Program-made: the position numbers and the translations under genes
Source of the DNA: Acidobacteriota bacterium
GTDB taxonomy: Bacteria > Acidobacteriota > Holophagae > Acanthopleuribacterales > Acanthopleuribacteraceae
Direction: 5' to 3'
DNA: 64,000 nucleotides
NCBI GenBank assembly: GCA_020439745.1
Contig: JAGQSC010000036.1
Coordinates: forward strand, 186,001 to 250,000
Notes under the pieces: model-generated
Told to the model about the DNA's origin: nothing
Databases searched by the model: none
What the model saw: the letters and a program-made list of their open reading frames with translations, nothing else
Shown: positions 37,665-47,129 of the stretch, in pieces
Position numbering within the stretch: position 1 is the first letter of the stretch
How the letters are laid out: each line of letters starts with the position of its first letter

Positions 37665-37887
37665 GTGAGAAAGTCGTATGGTCGAATTGTGATGTTAATG
37701 CTCACATCGCTGTGTCTGGCTGCAATCGGCCAACATTCGACATAAATGGTGATGTGCAAGTTAATGTCCGTGAATTCATGTCGTAGGTGGGCTTGACGGG
37801 AGCCTCTCCTTAGCTGCAAAAGGTTATGATTGATCTGGTCTTTCGAGACAAAAATGGATGGATTGAGTCGACTCAAACGGGGGACGT
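37665..37887 (+). pseudogene. Decayed remnant of a signal-peptide gene
   Basis: GTG 37665 lies six bases after GAGGAGA and opens a signal-peptide-like start (MRKSYGRIVMLMLTSLCLAA, then IGQHST) that stops at 37745 after 26 codons. In shifted frames the DNA continues protein-like, for example DINGDVQVNVREFMS and VMIDLVFRDKNGWIESTQTG, up to the next gene. It is best read as a secreted-protein gene broken by indels; an intact 26-residue peptide is the alternative. The stretch 37469-37664 upstream holds nothing else that I can identify. Confidence 0.4.
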
Positions 37888-39483
37888 GTGATCTGTGTGG
37901 TGATGTTGAGTGTGCTGCTCACTGGCGATGATTATTGGAAGCCAGCTGAAGTGGTTGGCACGGTGGAGCTGGCACTTGGTGAAAAAGGCTATGTATTTTG
38001 GCAATCGTACAACTTGGCTGACTCATCGCTCAATTCCGTTTTGGTTGATGATGATGGTTCATTTCGATTTGAGGTACCCACTGGCGAAAATATTCGATTA
38101 ATTTTCGCGGCGCCTGGTTATCAACCACGCAATTTCATTTACATCTTTCTGCCTGGCAAACATTATGGGGTGAAAGTGTATCTGAAACCAGAAACCGATC
38201 TCGACTGGAACCGACCAAATGTCATGGTCACTGATGGTGCCGAAAAGCGATATTTTCAGTTAGACAAGATAGATGACCAGTGGCGTGTCTTGATTCCATG
38301 GGACCAGCAGCAATTACGTTTCACGCTTCGCTTTGGTGAACGCCCAGTCTCATTGCCATCCGGTCAAGCTCCCGATGAAAACGGCTACTTTCAAGGCCAG
38401 GTGACTGTGAAGGAAGGCATTGCAAACATCTCATTGAAGCCATTTGAAGAGCGCACAGCGGTGGATCGAACATGGTTTACAAATCTGCGGGGCTTCGAAA
38501 GCGAAGTGGTTAAACAAACATTGAACGATCTGTTCCTTCGTTATCGAGAACTTTACGATGATGCCGAAGATAAGCCACTGTTTCTTGATCAAATGCAGAA
38601 AGAGCAAGCAGCGCTGTTACGATCAGTTTCGATGGAGTCAAGTAGTCCTCTGATGCTTGCATTGGTTCATTATCACCAGATTTATTACAAGGTGGGTCAG
38701 GAAGCCATCAGGCCGAAAGATCTCTATCAATTGATGGAAGGCGAGTTAGCCTTATGTGAAACAGCCCCAGAACGCTGCCTAGATCGATTCATCCTGGGCT
38801 ACTGGTTTAGTTATGCTACGGCGAAGCAAGATGGAAATAAGGCCAGTCTGGAAGAGCTTGCTCGGCTCAAAGCTAAGATGATGTCTTTCGCTCCTCGTAA
38901 CCAGCAAGCCGTGGTTTTGGAGGCGGTTATGATGACTGAGCCTGAATCCGAAATAGCCCAAGAGGCCAATCGACAATTGATGCATGAATTTGGAGATAGC
39001 GTTTTTGCGCAGTACTTCAAAAAAAGAGGCCAGAAGAACGAGTTGATCGGCCAACTTGCGCCTGCCTTAATTCTGGTGGATGAACATGGTGAGAAAGTAG
39101 ACTTGCGGGATTATTCAGGACGCTACGTCTTTTTAGAGTTTTGGGTTAGTACCTGTACGGGATGTCGTCAACTCATGCCGGGTATGGTGTCACTGGCGCA
39201 ACAACTGAGTGAACTGGTTACGACGATTGGTGTGGTGGGTGATTTGGAAGGCGAGGCATTAAGCGCATTTGCCAAGAAACACAACATGACTTGGCCCCAG
39301 TGGGCAGCGGGCGGTTTTCACGAAGGTGCTTTTCGCGACTATCGCGTTGCGGGATGGCCTTCCTTGTACCTGGTGAATCCAGATGGGCAAATCATCGGTG
39401 CTTGGGATGGCACCCAGTTGGCGGATCCTGATCGTCTCATCTCGGAAGTGAAGGGTATCATCTTGTCAAAAACGACCCAGTAA
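37888..39483 (+). CDS. Exported protein with TlpA-like thioredoxin domain
   Basis: The protein has 531 residues, starting at GTG 37888 after a G-rich ribosome site. A short hydrophobic start (MICVVMLSVLLTG) is followed by a beta domain resembling carboxypeptidase-regulatory/peptidase-associated folds (about 20-190) and a helical middle (about 200-390). The C-terminal thioredoxin-like domain has YVFLEFWVSTCTGCRQLMPG, redox motif C-T-G-C, and the cis-Pro in GWPSLYLVNPDG. Similar multi-domain TlpA proteins reduce disulfides or deliver reductant outside the cytoplasm. Confidence 0.85.
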   Translation: MICVVMLSVLLTGDDYWKPAEVVGTVELALGEKGYVFWQSYNLADSSLNSVLVDDDGSFRFEVPTGENIRLIFAAPGYQPRNFIYIFLPGKHYGVKVYLKPETDLDWNRPNVMVTDGAEKRYFQLDKIDDQWRVLIPWDQQQLRFTLRFGERPVSLPSGQAPDENGYFQGQVTVKEGIANISLKPFEERTAVDRTWFTNLRGFESEVVKQTLNDLFLRYRELYDDAEDKPLFLDQMQKEQAALLRSVSMESSSPLMLALVHYHQIYYKVGQEAIRPKDLYQLMEGELALCETAPERCLDRFILGYWFSYATAKQDGNKASLEELARLKAKMMSFAPRNQQAVVLEAVMMTEPESEIAQEANRQLMHEFGDSVFAQYFKKRGQKNELIGQLAPALILVDEHGEKVDLRDYSGRYVFLEFWVSTCTGCRQLMPGMVSLAQQLSELVTTIGVVGDLEGEALSAFAKKHNMTWPQWAAGGFHEGAFRDYRVAGWPSLYLVNPDGQIIGAWDGTQLADPDRLISEVKGIILSKTTQ

Positions 39484-39556
39484 AGATTTTTTTTTGTAAC
39501 GAATGGGTTTGTACTTCGCCATTGTGGGTAACTTGCACAATGGAAGGAGTCTTTCG

Positions 39557-40768
39557 ATGAAATGGTTTTGGATGGCTGTGGGATTGAGTGCCTACGCTCA
39601 GATTGGTTATTTAGGTTCTGCATTTGACGGCGTAGCAGGAGTCTCAGGGATTGATGGCTGCGAATGGATAGCAAGGGCACCCAACGACAAACACGTGTAT
39701 GCCACAGGCTCAAGCGCCGGCTCTTTGGCCGTTTTTGAACGGCTCGCCAGTGGGGACCTGGCCTTTGTCGCATCGTATTTTGACGGCATGGGCGGTGTGG
39801 ATGGATTGGCTGGCGCTCAGGGAGTCGTGGTTTCTCCCGACGACCTAGACGTCTATGTAACAGGGAGTGCCGAAGACAAGGTGGCCCATTTCATGCGCGA
39901 CACTTTTACGGGTGAACTTACTTTCGTCGCAGCCTATGGCAACGAACTTTCTGGACCTACATCCATGATAGGGCCAGTTCGGGTGGCGTTGGAACCAGGC
40001 GGAAAGCATTTATACGTTTCTTGCGTGACCTCGGGTGCCGTGGTTGTTTACCGACGCGACACCGTGACCGGTGACCTGACCTACGCTAGCACCGTCATTG
40101 ACAATGTGGGTGGATTCGATGGACTTGAGGGCGCGACAGGTTTGGCGTTCGAATCATCTGGGCGTTTTCTGCATGTCTGCGGTAGCAGCGAAAGTGCCAT
40201 TGCCGTTTTGGAACGAGACAGCATGACCGGTGCGCTGAGTATGGTAGCGGTCTATAGGGATGGCCTAGGTGGTGTCGACGGTATTGGCGGCGCCAGCGAT
40301 GTGGCTGTCTCAGGACGATACCTTTATGCTACGGGATTTGGTGACTCGGGACTTGCCATGTTTCGCCGTACTCTGGCCACCGGACTACTCTCCTTTATTG
40401 AAGCGGAATTTGATGGCGTGGGCGGTGTGGATGGACTCGGTGGCGCCATAGGCGTGGCTGTTTCGCCAGACGGGCTACAAATTGTCGCGTCGGGCTTCAG
40501 CGATAATGCGTTGGCTGTGTTCGAGCGTTTGGGCGAAAGTCTCACGTTTCGTCAACTTCGACGCGATGGTGAAAGCGGTGTGGATGGACTCGAAGGGGTT
40601 GTTGGCGTCGTGGCGAGTGCCGACGGCGACCATGTCTACGCCACTGGTTTCACCGATGACTCGGTTGCCCAGTTTGAGACCTTGCCCACCTTGGGCAGCA
40701 TCATCGCAACTTGGGCCGATCTTGCGTCCATCTTGGACCTGGTTTCATTTGTGTCTACCTACCCGTGA
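39557..40768 (+). CDS. Secreted seven-repeat beta-propeller (lactonase-like fold)
   Basis: I start at ATG 39557 behind AAGGAG; a signal peptide (MKWFWMAVGLSAYA) follows. Seven copies of an approximately 50-residue unit with the loop [FY]DG.GGVDGL.GA and [VL]Y[AV][TS]G..[DS]..[LV]A.F.R predict a seven-bladed propeller, and the Asp/Gly loops suggest metal binding. The last ~28 residues (LPTLGSIIATWADLASILDL...) are not a blade and resemble the tail of the BNR-like protein at 48755. A terminator follows at 40788. Confidence 0.85.
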   Translation: MKWFWMAVGLSAYAQIGYLGSAFDGVAGVSGIDGCEWIARAPNDKHVYATGSSAGSLAVFERLASGDLAFVASYFDGMGGVDGLAGAQGVVVSPDDLDVYVTGSAEDKVAHFMRDTFTGELTFVAAYGNELSGPTSMIGPVRVALEPGGKHLYVSCVTSGAVVVYRRDTVTGDLTYASTVIDNVGGFDGLEGATGLAFESSGRFLHVCGSSESAIAVLERDSMTGALSMVAVYRDGLGGVDGIGGASDVAVSGRYLYATGFGDSGLAMFRRTLATGLLSFIEAEFDGVGGVDGLGGAIGVAVSPDGLQIVASGFSDNALAVFERLGESLTFRQLRRDGESGVDGLEGVVGVVASADGDHVYATGFTDDSVAQFETLPTLGSIIATWADLASILDLVSFVSTYP

Positions 40769-40787
40769 TTGCTCACGCTTGATCTGC

Positions 40788-40818
40788 GGAAAGGGCCCTG
40801 AACAGGCCCTTTCCTTCT
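40788..40818 (+). terminator. Intrinsic terminator after the propeller gene
   Basis: The perfect stem GGAAAGGGCC (40788-40797) with GGCCCTTTCC (40805-40814) has a 7-base loop followed by TTCTT. It separates the propeller gene from the kinase gene. Confidence 0.85.
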
Positions 40819-40863
40819 TAATCTGGTCACCGATGTACAATAGGGTTTTCTTATTGGTGACAC

Positions 40864-43221
40864 ATGCTTTCGGACAGTTCGGACAAGCTCAAGGCCGGAG
40901 ATCGAATTGGCAAATATGAACTCCTCAGTCCTGCAGGACAAGGCGGGATGGGTGAAGTTTGGAAGGCCAAAGATCACGAATTGGATCGAATCATTGCCTT
41001 GAAGTTTCTTCCCGAGACAGCGTCCCTAGATGACGAACGGATTCAGCGGTTCGAACTAGAAGTGAAAGCGCTTGCATCTTTGAACCATCCCAATATTGCG
41101 ACCATATATGCCATGGAACGCATCCAGTCTAGATTGGCATACGCCATGGAATACGTGCCAGGCGAGGACCTCTCGCATTATTGTGGTGGAAACAAACTAG
41201 CGCTGAAGCTGAAGCTTGACCTCATGAGGCAGGTCGCGTGTGCGTTGGAAGAGGCTCATGAACGCGGTATCGTCCATCGGGATATCAAACCATCAAATAT
41301 CCGCGTTTCTGATCAGCATGTGGTCAAGGTCATTGACTTTGGCTTAGCCAAATTCAAGCCTATGTCTGAGTCGCAAGTAATCTCTGATGCTACCACTCAA
41401 ACACAACTTGCCACTGCGGCGGGTACGGTGCTTGGCACGGTTGCCTACATGTCTCCCGAGCAAGTGAGAGGTGAGCCGGTTGACAAGCGGTGTGATATCT
41501 GGGCGTTCGGCTGCGTGCTTTATGAACTGTTTTCCGGTGTTAGACCTTTTAAAGGAGTCAGCATAGGCGAAACCATGGCAACCATCCTTACTCAAGATCC
41601 CGAGTGGTCTTTGGTTCAAGCGCCTCAAGCGATATGCTCCTTAATGAAGCGATGTCTTGAACGTGATCCGAAAATGAGACTGAGGGATATGGGCGAAGCT
41701 CGTGTTCTGCTGTTACGTTTCGCGCTGGAAGAGGAACCAAAAGAACAGATTCAACGCAGGTTGAGCAATCCATTCTGGCGTTGGGCTTGGGTGCCTCTGC
41801 TGCTGGTGGCGTTTGTGTTGGGCTGGGTCTTTAGGCCGTCTTCAACACCCGCTAAGGAAGGCGTGCGGATGCTTGAAGTGGCTTTGCCCGTGGATACCAC
41901 CTTGTCATTTGATACACGACCCGGTGTGGCGCTCAGTCCGGATGGAACCCGACTGGCATTTGTGAGCGTCAAGAACAATCAGGCCTGGCTCTATTGGCAT
42001 TCACAAGAAACTGGTGAAACTAAGATTGTCAAGAATTCTCAAGGTGCCACGGGTCCTTTTTTTGGCCCAGAAAATGACAAAGTCTACTTTCAAATTGATA
42101 ATGGCACGTTGTTTTGTGCTGATTTGGATTTGGATTTGTCAACTCAGGTTGGTGTATTGAGCCCTGCAACACGTGGAGTCTGTGTCACGGGAACAGGAAT
42201 TGTATTTGCCATGAGCAAGGCGAGTGGTCTTTCGCAATTGGTTCCTGGCGAAATCACCTCCAAACAGCTGGTACCACTTGATAATCAGCAAGGAGAGATT
42301 GGGCTCAGTTGGCCATCGTTCATTTTTGACGACCATGTGTTGGTGACTGTGCGACACAAGGATGACGACAATTTCGAGCAGGCGCATCTTGCGGTTGTCA
42401 GTTTGAAGACTGGGCGTCGGCAAACCGTCATCAACAATGCCTATCACGGTAGGTACTTAGAGGCGGGATACATCCTATTTATTCGCAGTAACAAATTGTT
42501 TGCGGTGCCTTTTGACGAACGACGATGCGAGGTCCGTGGACCAGAAGTGCTAGTCGTTGACAACGTTGCCTGCGATCCGATTTCAGGCGATGCACAGTAT
42601 TCGCTATCCAAGGGTTCAACGCTTGCCTACGTAGCTGGAAATCCGGAATCCTCCTGTTCTCTTGTCGAGATCGATCGATCTGGTTCGACGAGATTGATTC
42701 TCGCTTCACGTCAGACGCTTGCTTGGCCGAGAGTTTCGTTGGACGGGACATCGATCGCATTTTCAGCCTTCAAGTTCGATGATGATATCTGGACCTATGA
42801 TTTGAAACGCCGCGTCCAAAAACGCTTGACGTTTGGCGGACGAAATGTCAATCCATGTTGGTTTTTTGATGGCCATACGCTCGCTTACTCAATTGTTGAT
42901 CCCATTCCCAAAGTCATGAAGTTAGATATCTCAAGTCTTGAATCTGAATCGGTGCCTGGTTTGCGCGGACCCGCATTTCCTCTGTGCTTCCTCAAAGATC
43001 AAACGCTATTGGCTCAAGTTTGGGACCCTTATTCGTCAACCGACCTAATTGCTATCGGCGGAAGCGACCTAAAGGTGCGTCCAATCGTACAAGGTCGGTT
43101 TGACGAATCAAATGGTCGCATTTCTCCCAACGAAAAATGGCTGGCATTTGATTCTGACCAGAGTGGCGAAAAGGAAGTGTTCCTGCGAGGTCTCGGATTC
43201 AGGAGAACCTGGTCAACCTGA
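40864..43221 (+). CDS. Membrane Ser/Thr protein kinase with extracytoplasmic TolB-like propeller
   Basis: The protein has 785 residues. The kinase domain (about 17-285) has the glycine loop GQGGMGEV at 25-32, Lys47, HRDIKPSN at 138-145 and DFG at 158-160. One transmembrane helix (about 308-323) leads to a WD40/TolB-like propeller (about 340-780; LSPDGTRLAFVS-type repeats). Such kinases are frequent in Acidobacteriota and phosphorylate cytoplasmic targets on an outside cue. The last residues come from a frameshift: the expected C-terminal blade continues in the +1 frame to 43390. The kinase part is intact. Confidence 0.9.
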   Translation: MLSDSSDKLKAGDRIGKYELLSPAGQGGMGEVWKAKDHELDRIIALKFLPETASLDDERIQRFELEVKALASLNHPNIATIYAMERIQSRLAYAMEYVPGEDLSHYCGGNKLALKLKLDLMRQVACALEEAHERGIVHRDIKPSNIRVSDQHVVKVIDFGLAKFKPMSESQVISDATTQTQLATAAGTVLGTVAYMSPEQVRGEPVDKRCDIWAFGCVLYELFSGVRPFKGVSIGETMATILTQDPEWSLVQAPQAICSLMKRCLERDPKMRLRDMGEARVLLLRFALEEEPKEQIQRRLSNPFWRWAWVPLLLVAFVLGWVFRPSSTPAKEGVRMLEVALPVDTTLSFDTRPGVALSPDGTRLAFVSVKNNQAWLYWHSQETGETKIVKNSQGATGPFFGPENDKVYFQIDNGTLFCADLDLDLSTQVGVLSPATRGVCVTGTGIVFAMSKASGLSQLVPGEITSKQLVPLDNQQGEIGLSWPSFIFDDHVLVTVRHKDDDNFEQAHLAVVSLKTGRRQTVINNAYHGRYLEAGYILFIRSNKLFAVPFDERRCEVRGPEVLVVDNVACDPISGDAQYSLSKGSTLAYVAGNPESSCSLVEIDRSGSTRLILASRQTLAWPRVSLDGTSIAFSAFKFDDDIWTYDLKRRVQKRLTFGGRNVNPCWFFDGHTLAYSIVDPIPKVMKLDISSLESESVPGLRGPAFPLCFLKDQTLLAQVWDPYSSTDLIAIGGSDLKVRPIVQGRFDESNGRISPNEKWLAFDSDQSGEKEVFLRGLGFRRTWST

Positions 43222-43390
43222 ATGGATGTTCCGTAAGCAAACACTGGCGTCAATCCTGAACATCACCAATTACGATGTGACCCCAACTGGTACTTTTGTC
43301 GCAATCCAAAGATCAACCGAAGGGCTTCCCCATAACATTCGCGTCATTGTTGGTCTGGAATCACGCCTGAGCAGCCATATTAGACCATGA
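43196..43390 (+). pseudogene. Out-of-frame 3' end of the kinase gene
   Basis: In the +1 frame the DNA encodes DSGEPGQPEWMFRKQT, then ILNITNYDVTPTGTFVAIQRS..NIRVIVGLESRL, which matches the usual C-terminal end of kinase/TolB fusions (..YDVSPDGQRFL..ITVVLNW). Between the two frames several tens of residues of the last propeller blade also seem missing. The coding remnant therefore reflects a deletion plus frameshift in the kinase 3' end rather than a separate gene. Confidence 0.6.
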
Positions 43391-43462
43391 TAGAGTGGAA
43401 GAACTTTTCGATGGTTCTGTGAATGACAAGCCTTTGAGAGGCACCTTTGTTACAGGGATGAT

Positions 43463-46400
43463 GTGATGATTAGTGTTTTGCTGATCTTGATCCAGGAACC
43501 TCTGGTGGTTGGACGATCGGTCACATTTTCTGAGTCTACAGAACTGATTTTATTGAGTGAACCTGGACATGCTTTGAAGTTGACGGTCACGCAACTTGGG
43601 TGTGACGTGTTGACACAACTGAAACATGATACGGATGTCCTGGCGGAGTGGGACAGCTCACGGGGCTCTCGGGGTGTCGAAACCATCATTTACCCAAATA
43701 CACAATATCGACAGCTCCAGTTGGTGTTCAACGTAAAAGACCGCGAAGAAGGGGGCCAATACGGCGTTCATTGGGTATCGCAGGAAGCCTTGCTACCTTT
43801 TCACAGGCGTGCATTTGAGGTGTCCCAGTTGTTGCTTGATGGCGAAAGATTTCATCAGCTGGACACTAAGGAATCGTTAGAACAAGCCGAGTTGCTTTAT
43901 CGCAAGGTGATCCAGATGTGCACAGGCCATGATTCATTGAAAGAATACCTAGCAACGGCCCATTCACATTTGGGTCATGTGCGGATGGTGCTGGGCGACT
44001 ACGATGAGGCCCAAACTCTGTATAGCATGGCGCTGGAACAATTTTCGTCGTTGAACGACGCCTGGGGCATAGGCAGGGCTCATAACAACTTGGGCCATCT
44101 GACCCAACAGTTAGGTCGCATGGACGAGGCGCTCGGTCATTATCAGCAAGCACTCGAGTTTCGCCAAAAGGCCGGCGATATGGAGGGTGTCCTGAACACG
44201 CGCAATAACCTGGCTACGGCATACGCAGTCCGTGGCGATTTGCGTCTGTCCTTGTCCATGTTTCAAGATGCCGCTGCATCGCCGGGCGTCGAACCGAAGT
44301 TAAGGGCGAATATGTTGGCCAACATCGGCTATATTCACCAGGTCTTGGGCAATTTGGCTAAGGCGGTAGGGCCACTTCGCGAAGCGGTCAAGATTCAGGC
44401 TGAACTGAATGATCAGCGAGGATTGAGTATCACCCGCAATAACCTCGCTGCCGTGTACCAAAACTTGGGACAGACCCAGCGTTCGGAGTCGCTGTTTCAT
44501 GAGGCGCTTGAGGGCTTTTTGTCGGTTGGTGATGTTCGGGGTGAAGCACATGCGTTGATGAATTTGGGTGTCCTTCGATCGCGTGAAGGGGATTGGAATC
44601 AAGCCTACACCTATCAGTCCCGGGCCGTGAAACGATTGACGGACCTGGGCGAACAGACAGCCTGTGTTGACGCGATGTGCAATTTGGCGCGTGTGCTGTT
44701 CAAACAAGGTCACAAGACAGAAGCCACGGCCACATTTACGAAAGCCGTGGAGATGGCAGATAGTGCAAGCTACCCAATGGGCCGCGTGAAAGCTGCGCTG
44801 CAGCAGGCGCACTGTGCCTTGGATGCAAATGATTTTGGAGCGGCCAGTCAGCTCTACAACGAGTGCAAAAAACGCGCCCGTGATCTGGGGTCTCCGGCAT
44901 TTGAGTTGGAAGCTGTTTTTGGGCTGAGTCTTCTCCACGTAGCCCAAAACCAGTGGCCTCAAGCATTGACAGAAGCGATGGCGGCTGTTGACCTGGTTGA
45001 CAACATGCGGGTTCAAGTGGAACAGGGCCGCCACAGAACCTGGTTTCTCGCCAACAGGGCTTCAGTCTTTGATCATGCTATTCGCATGATGGACCATAGC
45101 TCTGAGGAAGACCGTGTTCGCAAACGATTGTTGTTAGTGGAGCGGACACGGTCCAGAACACTCCTCGATTTGTTATCGCTGAGTGAAGCCAAATACCGGG
45201 AGGTACCGGCACCGCTACACCTAGAAGAACAATCCATGGGTGACAAGATAAGGTTGGTTCAGACCCAACTCAGTAAGTCCCATGAAGACCAGCGAAAGAG
45301 CCTGATTGAAATGTTGGATGAATTGACCGAGATGCATGAACGCAAGTTGCTGGAAATGCGTGATATTTCCTCTCAATTCGCCCGCTCTCATGGCCCTTTG
45401 CCTACGACATTACTGGACGAGAAGACGGCTGTGGTAGTGACCTACGTCAGTGAACCGGACTCGTTCCTGTTCATCTGGCGTAAGGAAGGCGTGTTTGAAC
45501 ATAGGATCCCCGGACGTCGTGACCTGCAGGATCGTACGGATGTCCTAGTGGAATTGTTGAAGAAACCTATCCATCGCCAGTTGAATCGACTGGATGCGGA
45601 GTTGCACGGGTTATGGACGGACGTATTAGGCGCAGGCGCGCGACATCTTGAGGGAATCACAGACCTTGTCTTTGTTCTGGATGGGCCTCTGCTTCAGGTT
45701 CCGCCTGTATGTTGGGTTTCTGACTTGACCAATAGGGTCTATTTGATCGATCAATTCGATGTTCAGGCTGTGCCTTCGATACGTAGTTGGGCCATGATTC
45801 ATGCCAATAGGCCAAATCATCTAAGACGAGTTTTGGCGTACGCACATCCATTTGAAAATGGAGTACCGCCCAGTAGCGCAAATCGAGATTTCGGTCCTCT
45901 TCCATACAGCACGATGGAAGTCGCTGAAATTGCGGCTCTTTATGGTGAGAATGCCCTTGTTTTGTCGGGACATCAAGCCAGCGAAACCTCGCTCAAGTTG
46001 CTATGCTCAAATGCTGATACCATTCACATCGCCAGTCATGCGTTTGTCAACGACGATTCCATGGAACTTTCCGGTATTCTAATGGCCCAAGACGACGAGA
46101 ATGATGGGATGCTGCAACTGTTTGAGATCATGCAGCTGAAACTGGATTCGGCATGCGTGGTGTTGTCGGCCTGCAACACATCAAAAGGGTCATCGTTTTG
46201 GGGCGAAGGCATGGTGGGGTTTGCGCACGCGTTCTTTTTTGCGGGTGCCCGTTCGTTGGTACTTTCGTGGTGGCCTGTACAAGACCGTTCAACCGCAGAG
46301 TTGATGCGCCAATTTCACCGCGAATACGCATCCACCTTCGACGCCGCCCACGCGCTTCGACAGGCAGCATGCTCTTTGAAAGGTGATCCCAAAACCGCTC

Positions 46401-46465
46401 ATCCCTACTATTGGGCACCGTTTATGGTTCTTGGAGATGCCATGCCACCTGAATCACCTCCCTAA
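43463..46465 (+). CDS. TPR-CHAT protein (caspase-like peptidase domain)
   Basis: The protein has 1000 residues. A hydrophobic N-terminus and a beta domain (about 1-120) precede 9-11 TPRs (about 120-510, for example AHNNLGHLTQQLGRMDEALGHYQQALEFRQKAGD) and a linker. The CHAT domain lies at about 660-990, with the catalytic pair His859 (IHIASHA) and Cys904 (VVLSACNTS). CHAT proteases are the bacterial relatives of caspases and separases. Here the TPRs probably bind a partner or substrate. The 3' end overlaps the convergent anti-sigma gene by 44 bases. Confidence 0.92.
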   Translation: MMISVLLILIQEPLVVGRSVTFSESTELILLSEPGHALKLTVTQLGCDVLTQLKHDTDVLAEWDSSRGSRGVETIIYPNTQYRQLQLVFNVKDREEGGQYGVHWVSQEALLPFHRRAFEVSQLLLDGERFHQLDTKESLEQAELLYRKVIQMCTGHDSLKEYLATAHSHLGHVRMVLGDYDEAQTLYSMALEQFSSLNDAWGIGRAHNNLGHLTQQLGRMDEALGHYQQALEFRQKAGDMEGVLNTRNNLATAYAVRGDLRLSLSMFQDAAASPGVEPKLRANMLANIGYIHQVLGNLAKAVGPLREAVKIQAELNDQRGLSITRNNLAAVYQNLGQTQRSESLFHEALEGFLSVGDVRGEAHALMNLGVLRSREGDWNQAYTYQSRAVKRLTDLGEQTACVDAMCNLARVLFKQGHKTEATATFTKAVEMADSASYPMGRVKAALQQAHCALDANDFGAASQLYNECKKRARDLGSPAFELEAVFGLSLLHVAQNQWPQALTEAMAAVDLVDNMRVQVEQGRHRTWFLANRASVFDHAIRMMDHSSEEDRVRKRLLLVERTRSRTLLDLLSLSEAKYREVPAPLHLEEQSMGDKIRLVQTQLSKSHEDQRKSLIEMLDELTEMHERKLLEMRDISSQFARSHGPLPTTLLDEKTAVVVTYVSEPDSFLFIWRKEGVFEHRIPGRRDLQDRTDVLVELLKKPIHRQLNRLDAELHGLWTDVLGAGARHLEGITDLVFVLDGPLLQVPPVCWVSDLTNRVYLIDQFDVQAVPSIRSWAMIHANRPNHLRRVLAYAHPFENGVPPSSANRDFGPLPYSTMEVAEIAALYGENALVLSGHQASETSLKLLCSNADTIHIASHAFVNDDSMELSGILMAQDDENDGMLQLFEIMQLKLDSACVVLSACNTSKGSSFWGEGMVGFAHAFFFAGARSLVLSWWPVQDRSTAELMRQFHREYASTFDAAHALRQAACSLKGDPKTAHPYYWAPFMVLGDAMPPESPP

Positions 46466-47129
46466 CATTGCCTGAACGCAGCTGGATGGGGTAGGTGCCT
46501 GGACGTATGCGACCGGCATCCAAGGTCATACTGATGGATCCGTCGTCTAGACGTTGGAGTTGGCTAAATGCGAACGTTTGATCGCCCATGTGAATAATAG
46601 CGTCCCAGCGTTCGGCTTCGTGTTGTGGGTACAGTATGACAAGCACGCGTTTTGCCCGACGTGAGACGCTAACCTGTTGTGGTTCGACTGCCCGGGTTTC
46701 GGCAGACATTAGATCAATGGCTTGGATATCAATCATGTCATCGACCGAGAACCATGACCCAATTGCAATTCCCACGATAAGTGCTGCTGCCAACGCAATG
46801 CCCTGCCGCCAAGGCACACGAAAAGTCCTGAAGCGTCGCGCGCCTAATCGCGCACTCGATAACTCATCACGGCATGTGGTGCAGGTGGATAAGTGTGCGT
46901 CGAGCCACATCTGGACGTCGCTTTCAATCGGGTCATTCCACGCAAGGGCATTGATCAACTCAGTCGGGGGATGAGGCTGCATCGAACGCCATGTCAATAA
47001 AGTGGCATCCCATGCTGTTTGACAGGTTGCACATTCCGCCAGGTGGCTTCGAAATGACTCGAGGGTTTCACGCGCTTCGGTTCCATTGAGCAGCCAAGGC
47101 ATCCGTTCTGACCAGCTTTCACAACTCAT
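46422..47129 (-). CDS. Anti-sigma factor with two zinc-finger (zf-HC2-like) motifs
   Basis: I start at ATG 47129, eight bases after AAGGA; it lies inside the end of the sigma gene (11-base overlap). The 235-residue protein has two H-x3-C-x2-C motifs (HLAECATC and HLSTCTTC) in the cytoplasmic half. A membrane helix (GIALAAALIVGIAIGSWF) and an extracytoplasmic beta domain of about 110 residues follow. It should hold the co-transcribed ECF sigma factor inactive until an envelope signal arrives. The duplicated zinc motif is less common than a single one. Confidence 0.88.
   Translation of the reverse strand: MSCESWSERMPWLLNGTEARETLESFRSHLAECATCQTAWDATLLTWRSMQPHPPTELINALAWNDPIESDVQMWLDAHLSTCTTCRDELSSARLGARRFRTFRVPWRQGIALAAALIVGIAIGSWFSVDDMIDIQAIDLMSAETRAVEPQQVSVSRRAKRVLVILYPQHEAERWDAIIHMGDQTFAFSQLQRLDDGSISMTLDAGRIRPGTYPIQLRSGNVREVIQVAWHLQEP

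Noticed and set aside
37631-37876. Minus-strand open frame of 81 codons
   Set aside because: It has no ribosome site, no signal and no family, and lies over the decayed signal-peptide gene.
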